Source: CAVWSM01 sp963798505 (lineage in GTDB: Bacteria > Actinomycetota > Actinomycetes > Jiangellales > Jiangellaceae). Taken from it: a stretch of DNA of 64,000 nt. Numbering within the stretch: the first letter of the stretch is position 1; each line of letters begins with the position of its first letter. The DNA is taken from contig CAWCTX010000005.1 of the NCBI GenBank assembly GCA_963798505.1, positions 744,001 to 808,000 of the forward strand. The letters are read 5' to 3'. The position numbers were made by a program, and so were the translations under genes. Positions 17,156-25,959 of this stretch are shown here, one piece after another. The notes beneath the pieces are model-generated. The model was not told the DNA's origin. It was given only the letters and a program-made list of their open reading frames with translations, and did not search any database.

Positions 17156-18829
17156 ATGCGAAGCACGAACCTGTCTCGCAGGTTCGCCCTCGTCTCGGCC
17201 TTCACCGCGGCGGCTCTCGTTCTGACGGCCTGCGGTGGCGACGACGACGATGGTGGCGAGGGGGAAGGCGCGAGCGGCGGCGGGTCGCTTGTCTTCGGCG
17301 TCGCTCAGGACCCGATCATCATCGACGGCGCGCTCGTCAGCGACGGCGAGTCGTCCCGTGTCATCGACCAGATCTTCGAGGGCTTGGTCAAGACCGAGGA
17401 GGGCGGCACCGAGATCGTGCCGTCACTGGCAGAGTCGTGGGAGGCCAGCGACGACGGCCTCGAGTGGACGTTCAACCTGCGTGACGGGGTCGAGTTCACC
17501 GATGGCGAGCCGTTCAACGCCGACGCCGTCTGCTTCAACTTCGACCGCTGGTACAACTTCACCGGCATCATGCAGAGCCCGGCCGTCTCGTACTACTGGG
17601 GCACTGTGTTCGGCGGATTCGCCGCCAACGAGGACCCGAGCCTCGGCGAGAGCCTCTACGCCTCCTGCGAGGCGACCGACGAGCAGACCGCGGTCGTCAC
17701 GCTGACCCGCCCGTCGTCGTCGTTCCTGTCGGCCCTGGCCATGCGCGCGTTCTTCATGGCGAGCCCGACTGCACTCGAAGACGGTCAGGCCGACGCCGTG
17801 AGTGGCTCGGCCGACTCGCCGACCTTCGACGGCACGTTCGGCTACGAGAGCCCCGTCGGCACCGGCCCGTTCATGCTCGACTCGTGGGAGCGCGGCAGCC
17901 AGGTCACGCTCGCCCGCAATGACAACTACTGGGGTGAGGCCGCCCTCCTGGACGAGCTCATCTTCACCGTCATCCCGGACGGCCCGGCTCGCCGGCAGGC
18001 GCTCGAGGCGGGCGAGATCGACGGCTACGACCTGGTCGACCCGGCCGACGTCGAGGCGCTCGAGACCGCCGGGTTCCAGATCCTGCGCCGCCCGGCGTTC
18101 AACGTCGGCTACCTCGGTTTCCAGCAGAACGCGGCGCCGTTCGACAACCTCAACATCCGCCAGGCGATCGCGCACGCGATCAACCGCGAGGCGCTGCTGC
18201 AGACCAACTACCCGGAGGGTTCCGAGGTCGCGACGCAGTTCATGCCTCCGGAGCTGTTCGGCTGGGCCGACGATGTCACGACCTACGAGTACGACCCGGA
18301 CGAGGCTCGCCGCCTCATCGCCGAGTCGGGTGTCACCAACCTGACGCTGCCGTTCTGGTACCCGACCGACGTCTCCCGGCCGTACATGCCCAACCCGCAG
18401 GCCAACTGGGAGCTGATCAAGGCTGACCTCGAGGCGGTCGGGTTCACCGTGGAGCCGCACTCGGCGCCGTGGAACCCGGACTACCTGGATGCCCAGTCGA
18501 CCGGTAACACGCCGATGTTCCTGCTCGGCTGGACCGGCGACTTCGGTGACCCGGACAACTTCGTCGGCACCTTCTTCCAGCAGATCAACCCGCAGTTCGG
18601 CAGCTTCGACAACCCGGAGATCCGGGCCGCCCTCGACGAGGCCGAGCAGGAGACCGACGAGCAGACCCGCATCGGGCTCTACCAGGCGGCCAACCGGCTG
18701 ATCATGGACTTCCTGCCGGGCGTGCCCTACGTGCACACCCAGCCGGCGGTCGCGTTCGCCGAGGGCGTCTCCGGCTACGTGCCGGGTCCGCTCAACAACG
18801 AGAGCTTCGCGATCGTCTCGGTCGAGTAA
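17156..18829 (+). CDS. ABC transporter substrate-binding lipoprotein, peptide/opine family (DppA/OppA-like)
   Basis: 557-aa SBP family 5 protein. The lipoprotein signal is FALVSAFTAAALVLTACGG, with lipobox Cys, followed by an Asp/Gly linker. The mature part is typical: GALVSDGESSRVIDQIFEGL, LAESWEASDDGLEWTFNLRDG, then GTGPFMLDSW, NIRQAIAHAINREALL and LFGWADDVTTYEYDPDEARR. Start ATG 17156; the upstream in-frame GTG 17147 would put the Shine-Dalgarno inside the gene. First gene of a five-gene importer operon. Next to hydroxyproline enzymes it probably captures hydroxyproline, its betaine, or short collagen-type peptides (inference). Confidence 0.9.
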   Translation: MRSTNLSRRFALVSAFTAAALVLTACGGDDDDGGEGEGASGGGSLVFGVAQDPIIIDGALVSDGESSRVIDQIFEGLVKTEEGGTEIVPSLAESWEASDDGLEWTFNLRDGVEFTDGEPFNADAVCFNFDRWYNFTGIMQSPAVSYYWGTVFGGFAANEDPSLGESLYASCEATDEQTAVVTLTRPSSSFLSALAMRAFFMASPTALEDGQADAVSGSADSPTFDGTFGYESPVGTGPFMLDSWERGSQVTLARNDNYWGEAALLDELIFTVIPDGPARRQALEAGEIDGYDLVDPADVEALETAGFQILRRPAFNVGYLGFQQNAAPFDNLNIRQAIAHAINREALLQTNYPEGSEVATQFMPPELFGWADDVTTYEYDPDEARRLIAESGVTNLTLPFWYPTDVSRPYMPNPQANWELIKADLEAVGFTVEPHSAPWNPDYLDAQSTGNTPMFLLGWTGDFGDPDNFVGTFFQQINPQFGSFDNPEIRAALDEAEQETDEQTRIGLYQAANRLIMDFLPGVPYVHTQPAVAFAEGVSGYVPGPLNNESFAIVSVE

Positions 18830-18854
18830 GCGCTCAACGCAGAACAGATAGCTG

Positions 18855-19859
18855 ATGATCCGCTTTGTTGTACGGCGGCTCCTGCAGTTGGTCCCGATCC
18901 TGCTGGGGCTGTCGGTGCTGTTGTTCGTCTGGCTGCGGGCCCTCCCAGGAGGGCCCGCAGCGGCCCTCCTGGGGGAGCGCGCGACACCCGAACGGGTCGC
19001 GGCGGTCGAGGAGTCCCTCGGCCTCAACGACCCGTGGTACGTGCAGTACTTCAGGTTCCTGGGCCGCGCGATCACGCTCGACTTCGGCACAAGCGTGACG
19101 ACCCGGCGCCCGGTCACCGAGGAGATGTTCCGCCTGTGGCCGGCGACGATCGAGCTGGCCATCGCGGCAATGATCTTCGCCGTGGGCGTGGGCATCCCGC
19201 TCGGCTACTTCGCCGCGCGTCGCTACGGGCGCTGGCTCGACAGTGTCTCCGTGTCCGGGTCGCTGCTCGGCGTCGCCGTCCCGGTCTTCTTCCTCGCCTA
19301 CATCCTGAAGTGGGCCTTCGCGGTCAAGCTCGGCTGGCTGCCGAGCGCCGGCCGCCAGGACCCCCGCTCGGACGCCGAGCATCCCACCGGGTTCTACGTC
19401 CTCGACGGCATCATCACCGCCAACCCGAGCGCCGTGTGGGATTCGATCACCCACCTGATCCTGCCGGCGATCGCGCTCGGCGCGATCCCGCTGGCGATCA
19501 TCGTCCGAATCACCCGTGCCAGCGTGCTCGACGTCGTGCACGAGGACTACGTTCGCACTGCGGAAGCCAAGGGGCTGCTGCAAGGCACGATCACTCGACG
19601 GCACGTCCTTCGTAACGCGCTGCTTCCGGTGGTCACCGTGATCGGTCTGACGACCGGGCTGTTGTTCTCCGGCGCCGTGCTGACGGAGACGGTCTTCGCC
19701 TGGCAGGGCGTTGGCCAGTTCATGGTGCGAGCGATCGAGCAACGTGACTACGCCGTGCTTCAAGGTTTCATCCTGATGATCGCCGCCCTCTTCGTCCTCG
19801 TGAACCTCGCCGTCGACGTGTCGTACGGTCTGATCGACCCGCGGGTGAGAGTCCGATGA
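18855..19859 (+). CDS. ABC transporter permease, DppB/OppB type
   Basis: 334-aa inner-membrane permease. N-terminal TM segment LLQLVPILLGLSVLLFVWLR; extracellular loop with FGTSVTTRRPVTEEM; then TM segments IELAIAAMIFAVGVGIPLGY, LLGVAVPVFFLAYIL and LILPAIALGAIPLAIIVRI. The coupling-helix motif region is EDYVRTAEAKGLLQGTITRRH then VLRNALLPVVTVIG. Ends ...VSYGLIDPRVRVR. Its stop overlaps the next start (ATGA). The 5' coding region contains a strong pair of alternative hairpins (18935-18969). Confidence 0.93.
   Translation: MIRFVVRRLLQLVPILLGLSVLLFVWLRALPGGPAAALLGERATPERVAAVEESLGLNDPWYVQYFRFLGRAITLDFGTSVTTRRPVTEEMFRLWPATIELAIAAMIFAVGVGIPLGYFAARRYGRWLDSVSVSGSLLGVAVPVFFLAYILKWAFAVKLGWLPSAGRQDPRSDAEHPTGFYVLDGIITANPSAVWDSITHLILPAIALGAIPLAIIVRITRASVLDVVHEDYVRTAEAKGLLQGTITRRHVLRNALLPVVTVIGLTTGLLFSGAVLTETVFAWQGVGQFMVRAIEQRDYAVLQGFILMIAALFVLVNLAVDVSYGLIDPRVRVR
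18935..18969 (+). other. Mutually exclusive hairpins in the 5' coding region of the dppB-like gene
   Basis: GCGGGCCCTCC (18935-18945) pairs perfectly with GGAGGGCCCGC (18948-18958). The inner GGAGGGCC (18948-18955) can instead pair with GGCCCTCC (18962-18969). It encodes LRALPGGPAAALLG, so codon constraint alone may explain it. Alternatively it could stabilise the upstream binding-protein mRNA. Confidence 0.45.
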
Positions 19860-20779
19860 GCCTGTCCCAGGCCGAGCTCGTCATCGAGACACAGCAGCTC
19901 GCCGATGTGGAAGGTGGTGGCAGCCTTCGCCGCGATGCGTGGCGCCGATTGCGCCGCGATCCGGTCGCCATCATCGGCTTCGCGCTCATCGCACTGTTCG
20001 TCCTGGTCGCGATCTTCGCCCCCTGGATCGCGCCGTACGAACCCACCGACACCAGCCCGGGTCAGGGCATCGTCACCCCGACCAACATCCCCGGCCCGTC
20101 GGCCGAGCACTGGTTCGGCCTCGACCAGCTGGGCCGTGACGAGTTCAGCCGTGTGGTCTATGGCGCTCGGCAATCGCTGCTCGTGGGCGTGGTGTCGTTG
20201 ATCCTCGGCATGGTTTTTGGCCTGCTGCTGGGGCTGGCCGCGGGCGCCTTCGGCGGCTGGGTCGACACCGTGGTCATGCGGTTCGTCGACATCATGCTGT
20301 CGATCCCCGGCCTGCTCATGGCGATCGGCATCGTCGCGCTGCTCGGCCCCAGCCTGACGTCCGTCATGATCGCGATCGCGGTGATCAACGTACCGACCTT
20401 CGCCCGGCTGTTGCGCGGCCAGATGCTGGCGCAACGCGAGAGCGACTACGTGCTCGCGTCGGTGTCCGTGGGCGTGCGGCGCCGCAGCGTCGTGCTCGGC
20501 CACGTGCTCCCCAACTCGCTGTCACCGGTCATCGTCCAGGCCACCCTCGTGCTGGCAACGGCCATCATCGAGGCGGCGGGCCTTTCGTTCCTGGGTCTGG
20601 GCAGCGCCGACCCCGGCGTTCCCGAGTGGGGGCGGATGTTGGCCGAGACACAGCGTTACCTGGCGAGCGCTCCGCATCTGGCCTTCTTCCCGGGCGTGGC
20701 CATCGTGATCGCCGCGCTCGGCTTTACCCTCCTTGGTGAGCGCATTCGTGAAGCTCTCGACCCCAAGTACCGGCGGTGA
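19856..20779 (+). CDS. ABC transporter permease, DppC/OppC type
   Basis: 307-aa permease with the OppC_N segment RRDAWRRLRRDPVAIIGFAL and a first TM (ALIALFVLVAIFAPWIAPYE). HWFGLDQLGRDEFSRVVYGA is the family hallmark. The permease domain follows (SLLVGVVSLILGMVFGLLLG, FVDIMLSIPGLLMAIGIVAL), with coupling segment YVLASVSVGVRRRSVVLGHV then LPNSLSPVIVQATL, and ending EALDPKYRR. Overlaps both neighbours by 4 nt (ATGA, GTGA). Confidence 0.93.
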   Translation: MSLSQAELVIETQQLADVEGGGSLRRDAWRRLRRDPVAIIGFALIALFVLVAIFAPWIAPYEPTDTSPGQGIVTPTNIPGPSAEHWFGLDQLGRDEFSRVVYGARQSLLVGVVSLILGMVFGLLLGLAAGAFGGWVDTVVMRFVDIMLSIPGLLMAIGIVALLGPSLTSVMIAIAVINVPTFARLLRGQMLAQRESDYVLASVSVGVRRRSVVLGHVLPNSLSPVIVQATLVLATAIIEAAGLSFLGLGSADPGVPEWGRMLAETQRYLASAPHLAFFPGVAIVIAALGFTLLGERIREALDPKYRR

Positions 20780-21789
20780 GCGTGACCCAACCACTCCTGG
20801 ACGTACGTGACATGGAAGTGGCGTTCACCCGGAAGGGTCGCCGCGACGTGCTCGCGGTCGACGGAGTCTCGTTCAGCATCGCGCCCGGCGAGACGATCGG
20901 GCTCGTCGGCGAGTCGGGCAGCGGCAAGAGCGTCACCTCGCTGGCTGTGATGGGTTTGCTGCCGTCCCGCGGCGTACGGATCGGGGGGGAGGTCTGGTTC
21001 GACGGCACCGACCTGCGCACCCTGTCGACAGACCGAATGCGTGACATCCGTGGCCGGGACATCGCGATGGTCTTCCAGGACCCGATGTCCTCGCTCAACC
21101 CGGTCGTCCCGATCGGGCTGCAGGTGACCGAGGTGCTCGAGCGTCACCAGGACCTCAAGGGCGACGAGGCCCGTAAGGCAGCCATCGACCTGCTGTCCCG
21201 GGTCGGCATCCCCGACCCGGATCGACGACTCAAGGAATACCCGCACCAGTTCTCCGGCGGCATGCGGCAACGGGCGCTGATCGCGATGGCGTTGGCCTGC
21301 CAGCCGCGGCTGCTCATCGCCGACGAGCCGACCACGGCGCTCGACGTGACGATCCAGGCGCAGATCCTCGAGCTGCTGAAGGAGCTGGTTCGCGACACGG
21401 GGGCGGCGCTGATGATGATCACGCACGACCTCGGTGTGGTCGCCGGTCTCTGCGACACCGTCCATGTCATGTATTCCGGCCGCATCGTCGAGTCATCGCC
21501 ACGCCACCCGCTTTTCGCCGAGCCTCGGCACCCCTACACCGGTGGCCTGCTCGGCTCGATCCCGCGGCTTGACTCGCCTCGAGGTGAACCGCTGCGGCCG
21601 ATCCCCGGCTCACCCAACGACACCCTGGCCTGGGCGAAGGGCTGCGCGTTCGCGCCGCGCTGCGGCAACCGGATCGAGGCGTGCACGACGGCGCCGCCGG
21701 CCCTCGAGCCGGACCCGATCCGATCCGACCGGTCATTGCGCTGCTTCAACCCTCTCGTCCCCGCAGAGCCCGCAGAGGCCGTCGCGTGA
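20776..21789 (+). CDS. ABC transporter ATP-binding protein, DppD/OppD type
   Basis: 337-aa ATPase. Walker A GLVGESGSGKSVTSL, Q-loop VFQDPMSSLNP, signature FSGGMRQRALIAMALAC, Walker B LLIADEPTTALD, switch His in ITHDLGVVAGL. The C-terminal oligopeptide extension CAFAPRCGNRIEACTTAPP has the Cys cluster typical of Dpp/Opp ATPases. GTG 20776 overlaps the preceding stop. Heterodimerises with the next ATPase. Confidence 0.94.
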   Translation: MSVTQPLLDVRDMEVAFTRKGRRDVLAVDGVSFSIAPGETIGLVGESGSGKSVTSLAVMGLLPSRGVRIGGEVWFDGTDLRTLSTDRMRDIRGRDIAMVFQDPMSSLNPVVPIGLQVTEVLERHQDLKGDEARKAAIDLLSRVGIPDPDRRLKEYPHQFSGGMRQRALIAMALACQPRLLIADEPTTALDVTIQAQILELLKELVRDTGAALMMITHDLGVVAGLCDTVHVMYSGRIVESSPRHPLFAEPRHPYTGGLLGSIPRLDSPRGEPLRPIPGSPNDTLAWAKGCAFAPRCGNRIEACTTAPPALEPDPIRSDRSLRCFNPLVPAEPAEAVA

Positions 21790-22895
21790 GCGTCCCGGAG
21801 ATGACGACAAAAACCAATGTGGACACGGGGGCGGCGTCGGCCACCGACCCCCTGCTCGAGCTGAAGGGAGTCGAGGTCCACTTCCCGATCAAGAGCGGCA
21901 TCCTCGTCGAGCGCGTGGTCGGGGCTGTGCGCGCAGTCGACGGCGTCGACCTGGTGGTGCCACGTGGCTCGACCGTCGGCCTGGTAGGGGAGTCCGGCTG
22001 CGGCAAGAGCACGCTCGGACGGGCGATCCTGCGGCTGGTGAAGCCCACCGCCGGCAGCGTCCATTTCGAAGGTGTCGACCTCACGACGCTGGACGACGAG
22101 GCGATGCGTCGGATGCGGCGGCGGATGCAGATGGTTTTCCAGGACCCGATGTCCAGCCTGGATCCACGGCAGAGCATCGAGTCGATCCTGACCGAGCCGA
22201 TGCGGGCGCACGGCGAACCTGCAGGAAAGCCGGCGCGGCTCGCCCGAGTGCGTGAGCTGCTGGATGTCGTCGGGCTGCCGTCCAACGCTGCGTCGCGCTA
22301 TCCGCACGAGTTCTCCGGCGGACAGCGCCAGCGCATCGGCATCGCTCGTGCGGTCGCGCTCGAGCCGGAGCTGCTCATCGCCGACGAGCCCGTCTCCGCG
22401 CTCGACGTGTCGATCCAGGCCCAGGTGCTCAACCTGCTGGAGGAGCTGCAGGACCGACTGAGCTTGACCTACCTCGTCGTCGCACACGACCTGGCCGTCG
22501 TACGGCATATCTCCGACGTCGTCGCCGTGATGTATCTCGGCACCATCGTCGAACAGGCCGACTCGGAAGATCTCTACACAACGCCGTACCACCCCTACAC
22601 CATCGCGCTGATGTCAGCGGTCCCGGTGCCCGACCCGACGGTGGAAGAGAATCGTCAGCGCATCCTGCTCCGCGGCGACCTGCCCTCGCCGGCCAACCCG
22701 CCGAGTGGGTGCCGCTTCCACACCCGGTGCCCCTTCGTGCAGCAGACCCGCTGCCGTGACGAACGACCGGTGCTGCGGGAGATCGAGCCTGGGCACCGCG
22801 TGGCCTGCCATTGGGCCGAGGAGATCAAGGCCGGGCGCATCACCCCCGCCGCCGAGGCGTTTGACCCCGTGGCTGCCGGCACCTCCGCCGGTTGA
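21786..22895 (+). CDS. ABC transporter ATP-binding protein, DppF/OppF type
   Basis: About 369-aa ATPase. Walker A GLVGESGCGKSTLGR, Q-loop VFQDPMSSLDPRQS, signature FSGGQRQRIGIARAVAL, Walker B LLIADEPVSALDVS, switch VAHDLAVVRHISD. C-terminal Cys motif CRFHTRCPFVQQTRCRDERP. Start GTG 21786 overlaps the DppD-like stop (GTGA); ATG 21801 is an alternative. Last gene of the importer operon; five nt further the RecB-like gene ends on the opposite strand. Confidence 0.93.
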   Translation: MSVPEMTTKTNVDTGAASATDPLLELKGVEVHFPIKSGILVERVVGAVRAVDGVDLVVPRGSTVGLVGESGCGKSTLGRAILRLVKPTAGSVHFEGVDLTTLDDEAMRRMRRRMQMVFQDPMSSLDPRQSIESILTEPMRAHGEPAGKPARLARVRELLDVVGLPSNAASRYPHEFSGGQRQRIGIARAVALEPELLIADEPVSALDVSIQAQVLNLLEELQDRLSLTYLVVAHDLAVVRHISDVVAVMYLGTIVEQADSEDLYTTPYHPYTIALMSAVPVPDPTVEENRQRILLRGDLPSPANPPSGCRFHTRCPFVQQTRCRDERPVLREIEPGHRVACHWAEEIKAGRITPAAEAFDPVAAGTSAG

Positions 22896-22900
22896 GCGCA

Positions 22901-23791
22901 TCACAGATCGTCGGCCGGCGATCGCGGCGTCGTCAGCTCCGCATCGACCGGTGGCTCGAACGGCACATTGCTCTCCGGTAGCGGCGGGGGAGTGCCACCC
23001 CACGCCGGGCAGCGCACCTTGTGGCTGCACCAGTCGCAGATGCGGCCGGGGCTCGGCCGCCAGTCGCCCGTCTCCATGGCCCGGCTGATCGCCGCCCAGA
23101 GCGCGCCGAGCTTGCGCTCGGTGGCGCGCAGGTCGGCCTCGTCGGGCTCGTAGCGCAGGATCTCGCCGCTGCCGAGATAGAGCAGTTGCAGCATGCGGGG
23201 CACGCGCCCCGACAGCCGCCACAGCACCAACGCGTAGAAGCGCATCTGGAACAGCGCCTTCTGCTCGAACGCCTCGCGCGGGGCGCGGCTCGTCTTGTAG
23301 TCGACCACCCGCAGCTCGCCGCTCGCCGATGCATCGAGCCGGTCGACATAGCCACGCAGCCGCAGCCCCGAGTCGAGGGTCGTCTCGACGTAGAGCTCGC
23401 GCTGGACGGGCTCGAGCCGAGACGGGTCCTCGAGTGTGAAGTAGCGCGCGGTCAGCTCGCGGGCGCTGTCGAGCCATGACTCCAACGCCTCGTCGGCGTC
23501 GGCGAACAGGTCCGCGAGCTCGGGCTCGGCAGCAAGCAGGCGCTGCCACTCGCCGGCGACGAGGCCCTTCGCCTGGTCAACAGTGCGCTCGGCGGCCGGC
23601 AGCGTGAACAGGCGCTCCAGCACCGCGTGCACGACCGTGCCGCGCGTCGCCTCGGGGCTGGGCGGCTCGGGGATGCGGTCGATGACGCGAAACCTGTAGA
23701 GCAGCGGGCAGGACATGAAGTCGGCTGCGCGCGACGGCGACAGGCTGCCGACCACCTGCGGGCCGGCCATCTCGGGTGTCGTCGTCGTCAT
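22901..23791 (-). CDS. RecB family exonuclease (PD-(D/E)XK, Cas4-like)
   Basis: 296-aa single-domain nuclease. LSPSRAADFMSCPLLYRFRV has the first Fe-S Cys. RGTVVHAVLERLF has the motif His. LRGYVDRLDASASGELRVVDYKTSRAP is the PD-(D/E)XK core. ICDWCSHKVRCPAWGG completes the Cys cluster. Start ATG 23791 (MTTTTPEM) sits 7 nt from TAGAGT, so the mRNA may be leaderless. The family is found next to site-2 protease and TrmI in many actinomycetes. Role presumed in DNA repair. Confidence 0.9.
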   Translation of the reverse strand: MTTTTPEMAGPQVVGSLSPSRAADFMSCPLLYRFRVIDRIPEPPSPEATRGTVVHAVLERLFTLPAAERTVDQAKGLVAGEWQRLLAAEPELADLFADADEALESWLDSARELTARYFTLEDPSRLEPVQRELYVETTLDSGLRLRGYVDRLDASASGELRVVDYKTSRAPREAFEQKALFQMRFYALVLWRLSGRVPRMLQLLYLGSGEILRYEPDEADLRATERKLGALWAAISRAMETGDWRPSPGRICDWCSHKVRCPAWGGTPPPLPESNVPFEPPVDAELTTPRSPADDL

Positions 23792-23798
23792 GCCAGGG

Positions 23799-23849
23799 AC
23801 TCTAGGCCGGACCCAGGACAGAACCCTGGGTGCGACGTGCCCGTAGCCT
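23799..23849. promoter_or_regulatory. Back-to-back -10 hexamers for the RecB-like and site-2 protease genes
   Basis: Minus-strand TAGAGT (23799-23804) lies 7 nt from the RecB-like ATG. Plus-strand TAGCCT (23844-23849) lies 6 nt from the GTG at 23856. Both fit leaderless transcripts from one 64-nt divergent gap. Confidence 0.45.
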
Positions 23850-23855
23850 TGACCC

Positions 23856-24962
23856 GTGACCGAGCCCCGCACCAGATCCGACCTGCAGATCGGCTCGGTG
23901 TCGGGTGTGCCGGTGCGGGTCAGCGGCACCTGGTTCGTGGTTGCGGCGTTGATCACGGTCGGGTTCGCGCCGTTCGTCGACAACCGACTGCCGGGGCTTG
24001 GCGCATGGCGCTACGGCGTGACGTTCGCATTCGCCGTTCTGCTGTACGGGTCGGTGCTGCTGCACGAGATCAGCCATGCCGTCGTCGCGCGCCGGCTGGG
24101 GCTCCCGGTCCGCGGGATCACGCTGCACTTCATCGGGGGCTTCACGGAGATCGAGCGCGAGGCCGAGACGCCGGGGCGAGAAACCGCCGTCTCCGGCGCC
24201 GGACCCGTTGTCTCGTTGGTGACGGGACTGGTCGCGTGGCTGGCGGCACAGCCGGTGACCCACGACGTCACCGAGTTCCTGCTGCTCGAGCTCGCGTTCG
24301 CCAACCTCGCGGTCGGGGTGTTCAACCTGCTCCCGGCCCTGCCGTTGGACGGTGGGCACCTGCTGCGCTCCGGAGTCTGGCGGGTCACCGGCGACCGAGA
24401 GCGCGGGACCGTCGTCGCCGCGTGGGCGGGCCGCGTGCTCGCGGGGCTCGTCGTGCTTGCGCCGTGGCTGATGAGCGGTGGCAACCCGTCGTTGCTGGGA
24501 ATCGTCTGGGGGTTCCTGCTGGGCTTCTTCATCTGGCAGGGCTCCAACCAGGCCCTCGCGAGCGCGCAGGTCCGTCGGCGGCTGCCTCGACTCGACGCCG
24601 AACGTCTTGCCCGTCCGGCACTGCCGGTGCCCGCAGACATGCCGCTGGCCGAAGCCATCCGCCGCGCGCAGGCGAGCGGCGCCCGCGCGCTGGTCGTCAT
24701 CGACGCGGCCGGCCGCCCGGTGGCGTTGGTCAGCGAGGCATCGGTCATCGCGACGCCGGAGGAGCGCCGGCCGTGGGTCACGACGGCGAGCGTCGCGCGC
24801 AGCCTCGAGGCCGGCCTGGTGCTCGACTCGGGCCTCGCCGGCGAGGGGCTGCTGCAGAGGCTGCAGACAACCCCGGCGTCGGAATACCTCGTGCTTCGTC
24901 CCGACGGATCGCCCGCCGGCGTGCTTGCCCTCTCTGACGTCCAGGCTGCGCTCGCCGCATGA
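23856..24962 (+). CDS. Site-2 protease family protein (M50) with CBS domains
   Basis: 368-aa intramembrane zinc protease. HEISH (His70-His74) is the zinc motif, and NLLPALPLDGGHLLRSGVW provides the third ligand (LDG motif). Hydrophobic segments TWFVVAALITVGFAPFV, TFAFAVLLYGSVLLHE, PVVSLVTGLVAWLAA and VLAGLVVLAPWLM are visible. The cytosolic part carries a CBS pair (MPLAEAIRRAQASGARALVV; EYLVLRPDGSPAGVLALSDV). M50B group, related to SpoIVFB/Rip proteases; the substrate (membrane anti-sigma factor or similar) is unknown. Its end overlaps the TrmI start by 4 nt. Confidence 0.92.
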   Translation: MTEPRTRSDLQIGSVSGVPVRVSGTWFVVAALITVGFAPFVDNRLPGLGAWRYGVTFAFAVLLYGSVLLHEISHAVVARRLGLPVRGITLHFIGGFTEIEREAETPGRETAVSGAGPVVSLVTGLVAWLAAQPVTHDVTEFLLLELAFANLAVGVFNLLPALPLDGGHLLRSGVWRVTGDRERGTVVAAWAGRVLAGLVVLAPWLMSGGNPSLLGIVWGFLLGFFIWQGSNQALASAQVRRRLPRLDAERLARPALPVPADMPLAEAIRRAQASGARALVVIDAAGRPVALVSEASVIATPEERRPWVTTASVARSLEAGLVLDSGLAGEGLLQRLQTTPASEYLVLRPDGSPAGVLALSDVQAALAA

Positions 24963-25834
24963 CGTCCACCCCGACCACCGCGCGCCGTGGGCCGCTGCGG
25001 GCCGGCGAGCAGGTGCAGCTCACCGACCCCAAGGGGCGCCACCACACGATCACGCTGATCGCCGGCCAGCAGTTCCACACGCACAAGGGCTCGTTCCCGC
25101 ACGACGCGCTGATCGGGCAGCCCGAGGGGTCCGTGGTGACGTCGACCGGCGGCACGGACTACCTCGCATTGCGTCCCCTGTTGGCCGACTACGTGCTGTC
25201 CATGCCACGCGGCGCCGCAGTCATCTACCCCAAGGACGCCGCGCAGATCGTCGCGATGGCCGACATCTTCCCGGGCGCGCGCGTCGTGGAGGCCGGCGTC
25301 GGCTCCGGCGCACTGACGTGCTCGCTGCTGCGGGCGGTGGGTGAGCAGGGCAGTGTCCACTCGTACGAGCGACGCGACGACTTTGCCGCGGTTGCGGCCA
25401 AGAATGTCGAGCGCTTCTTCTCCGGCCCGCACCCGGCGTGGCGGCTGACCGTCGGCGACCTCGTCGAGTCGCTCGACGAGACCGGCATCGACCGGGTCAT
25501 TCTGGACATGCTCGCCCCCTGGGACTGCGTTGACGCCGTGGCCGGCGCGCTGGACGCGGGAGGGGTGCTCTGCTGCTACGTGGCCACGACGACCCAGCTG
25601 GCGCGCACTGTCGAAACAATCCGTTCACACGGCGGTTTCACCGAGCCGCAGGCCTGGGAGTCCATGGTCCGTACTTGGCACGTCGAGGGGCTCGCCGTGC
25701 GTCCCGACCACCGGATGATCGGCCATACGGGCTTCCTCGTGACGACCCGCCGGCTCGCTCCGGGAATAGTGGCGCCCGTACGCCGCCGTCGTCCGGCGCC
25801 CGGCGCCTACGGCGACGACTTCACATCCGCCTGA
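24959..25834 (+). CDS. trmI: tRNA (adenine-N1)-methyltransferase TrmI (m1A58)
   Basis: 291-aa SAM-dependent enzyme that methylates A58 in the tRNA T-loop. N-terminal beta domain: GPLRAGEQVQLTDPKGRHH. Catalytic domain: VIYPKDAAQIVAMADIFPG, then the SAM motif VVEAGVGSGALTCSLLRAVG, DRVILDMLAPWDCVDAVAGA and HTGFLVTTRRLAPG. ATG 24959 overlaps the protease stop (ATGA). In actinomycetes this gene directly precedes arc/mpa, as here. Confidence 0.95.
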   Translation: MTSTPTTARRGPLRAGEQVQLTDPKGRHHTITLIAGQQFHTHKGSFPHDALIGQPEGSVVTSTGGTDYLALRPLLADYVLSMPRGAAVIYPKDAAQIVAMADIFPGARVVEAGVGSGALTCSLLRAVGEQGSVHSYERRDDFAAVAAKNVERFFSGPHPAWRLTVGDLVESLDETGIDRVILDMLAPWDCVDAVAGALDAGGVLCCYVATTTQLARTVETIRSHGGFTEPQAWESMVRTWHVEGLAVRPDHRMIGHTGFLVTTRRLAPGIVAPVRRRRPAPGAYGDDFTSA

Positions 25835-25959
25835 CGACCGGCCGCGAACCACAGGTCACAGATCGGTTTCCGCACCAATCACCCGCGTTTTTGGGTGCGC
25901 ATGAGGACATACGGCCTGTGTAGGGTCATGAACGAGACCCCTCCCCGGAGGTGAGCCTG

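Noticed and set aside
25928..25954. An 8-codon upstream frame (MNETPPRR) ending over the arc GTG
   Set aside because: Its ATG is 1 nt from the TAGGGT hexamer, so it would not be in that transcript, and GGAGGTGA is better explained as the Shine-Dalgarno for TTG 25960.
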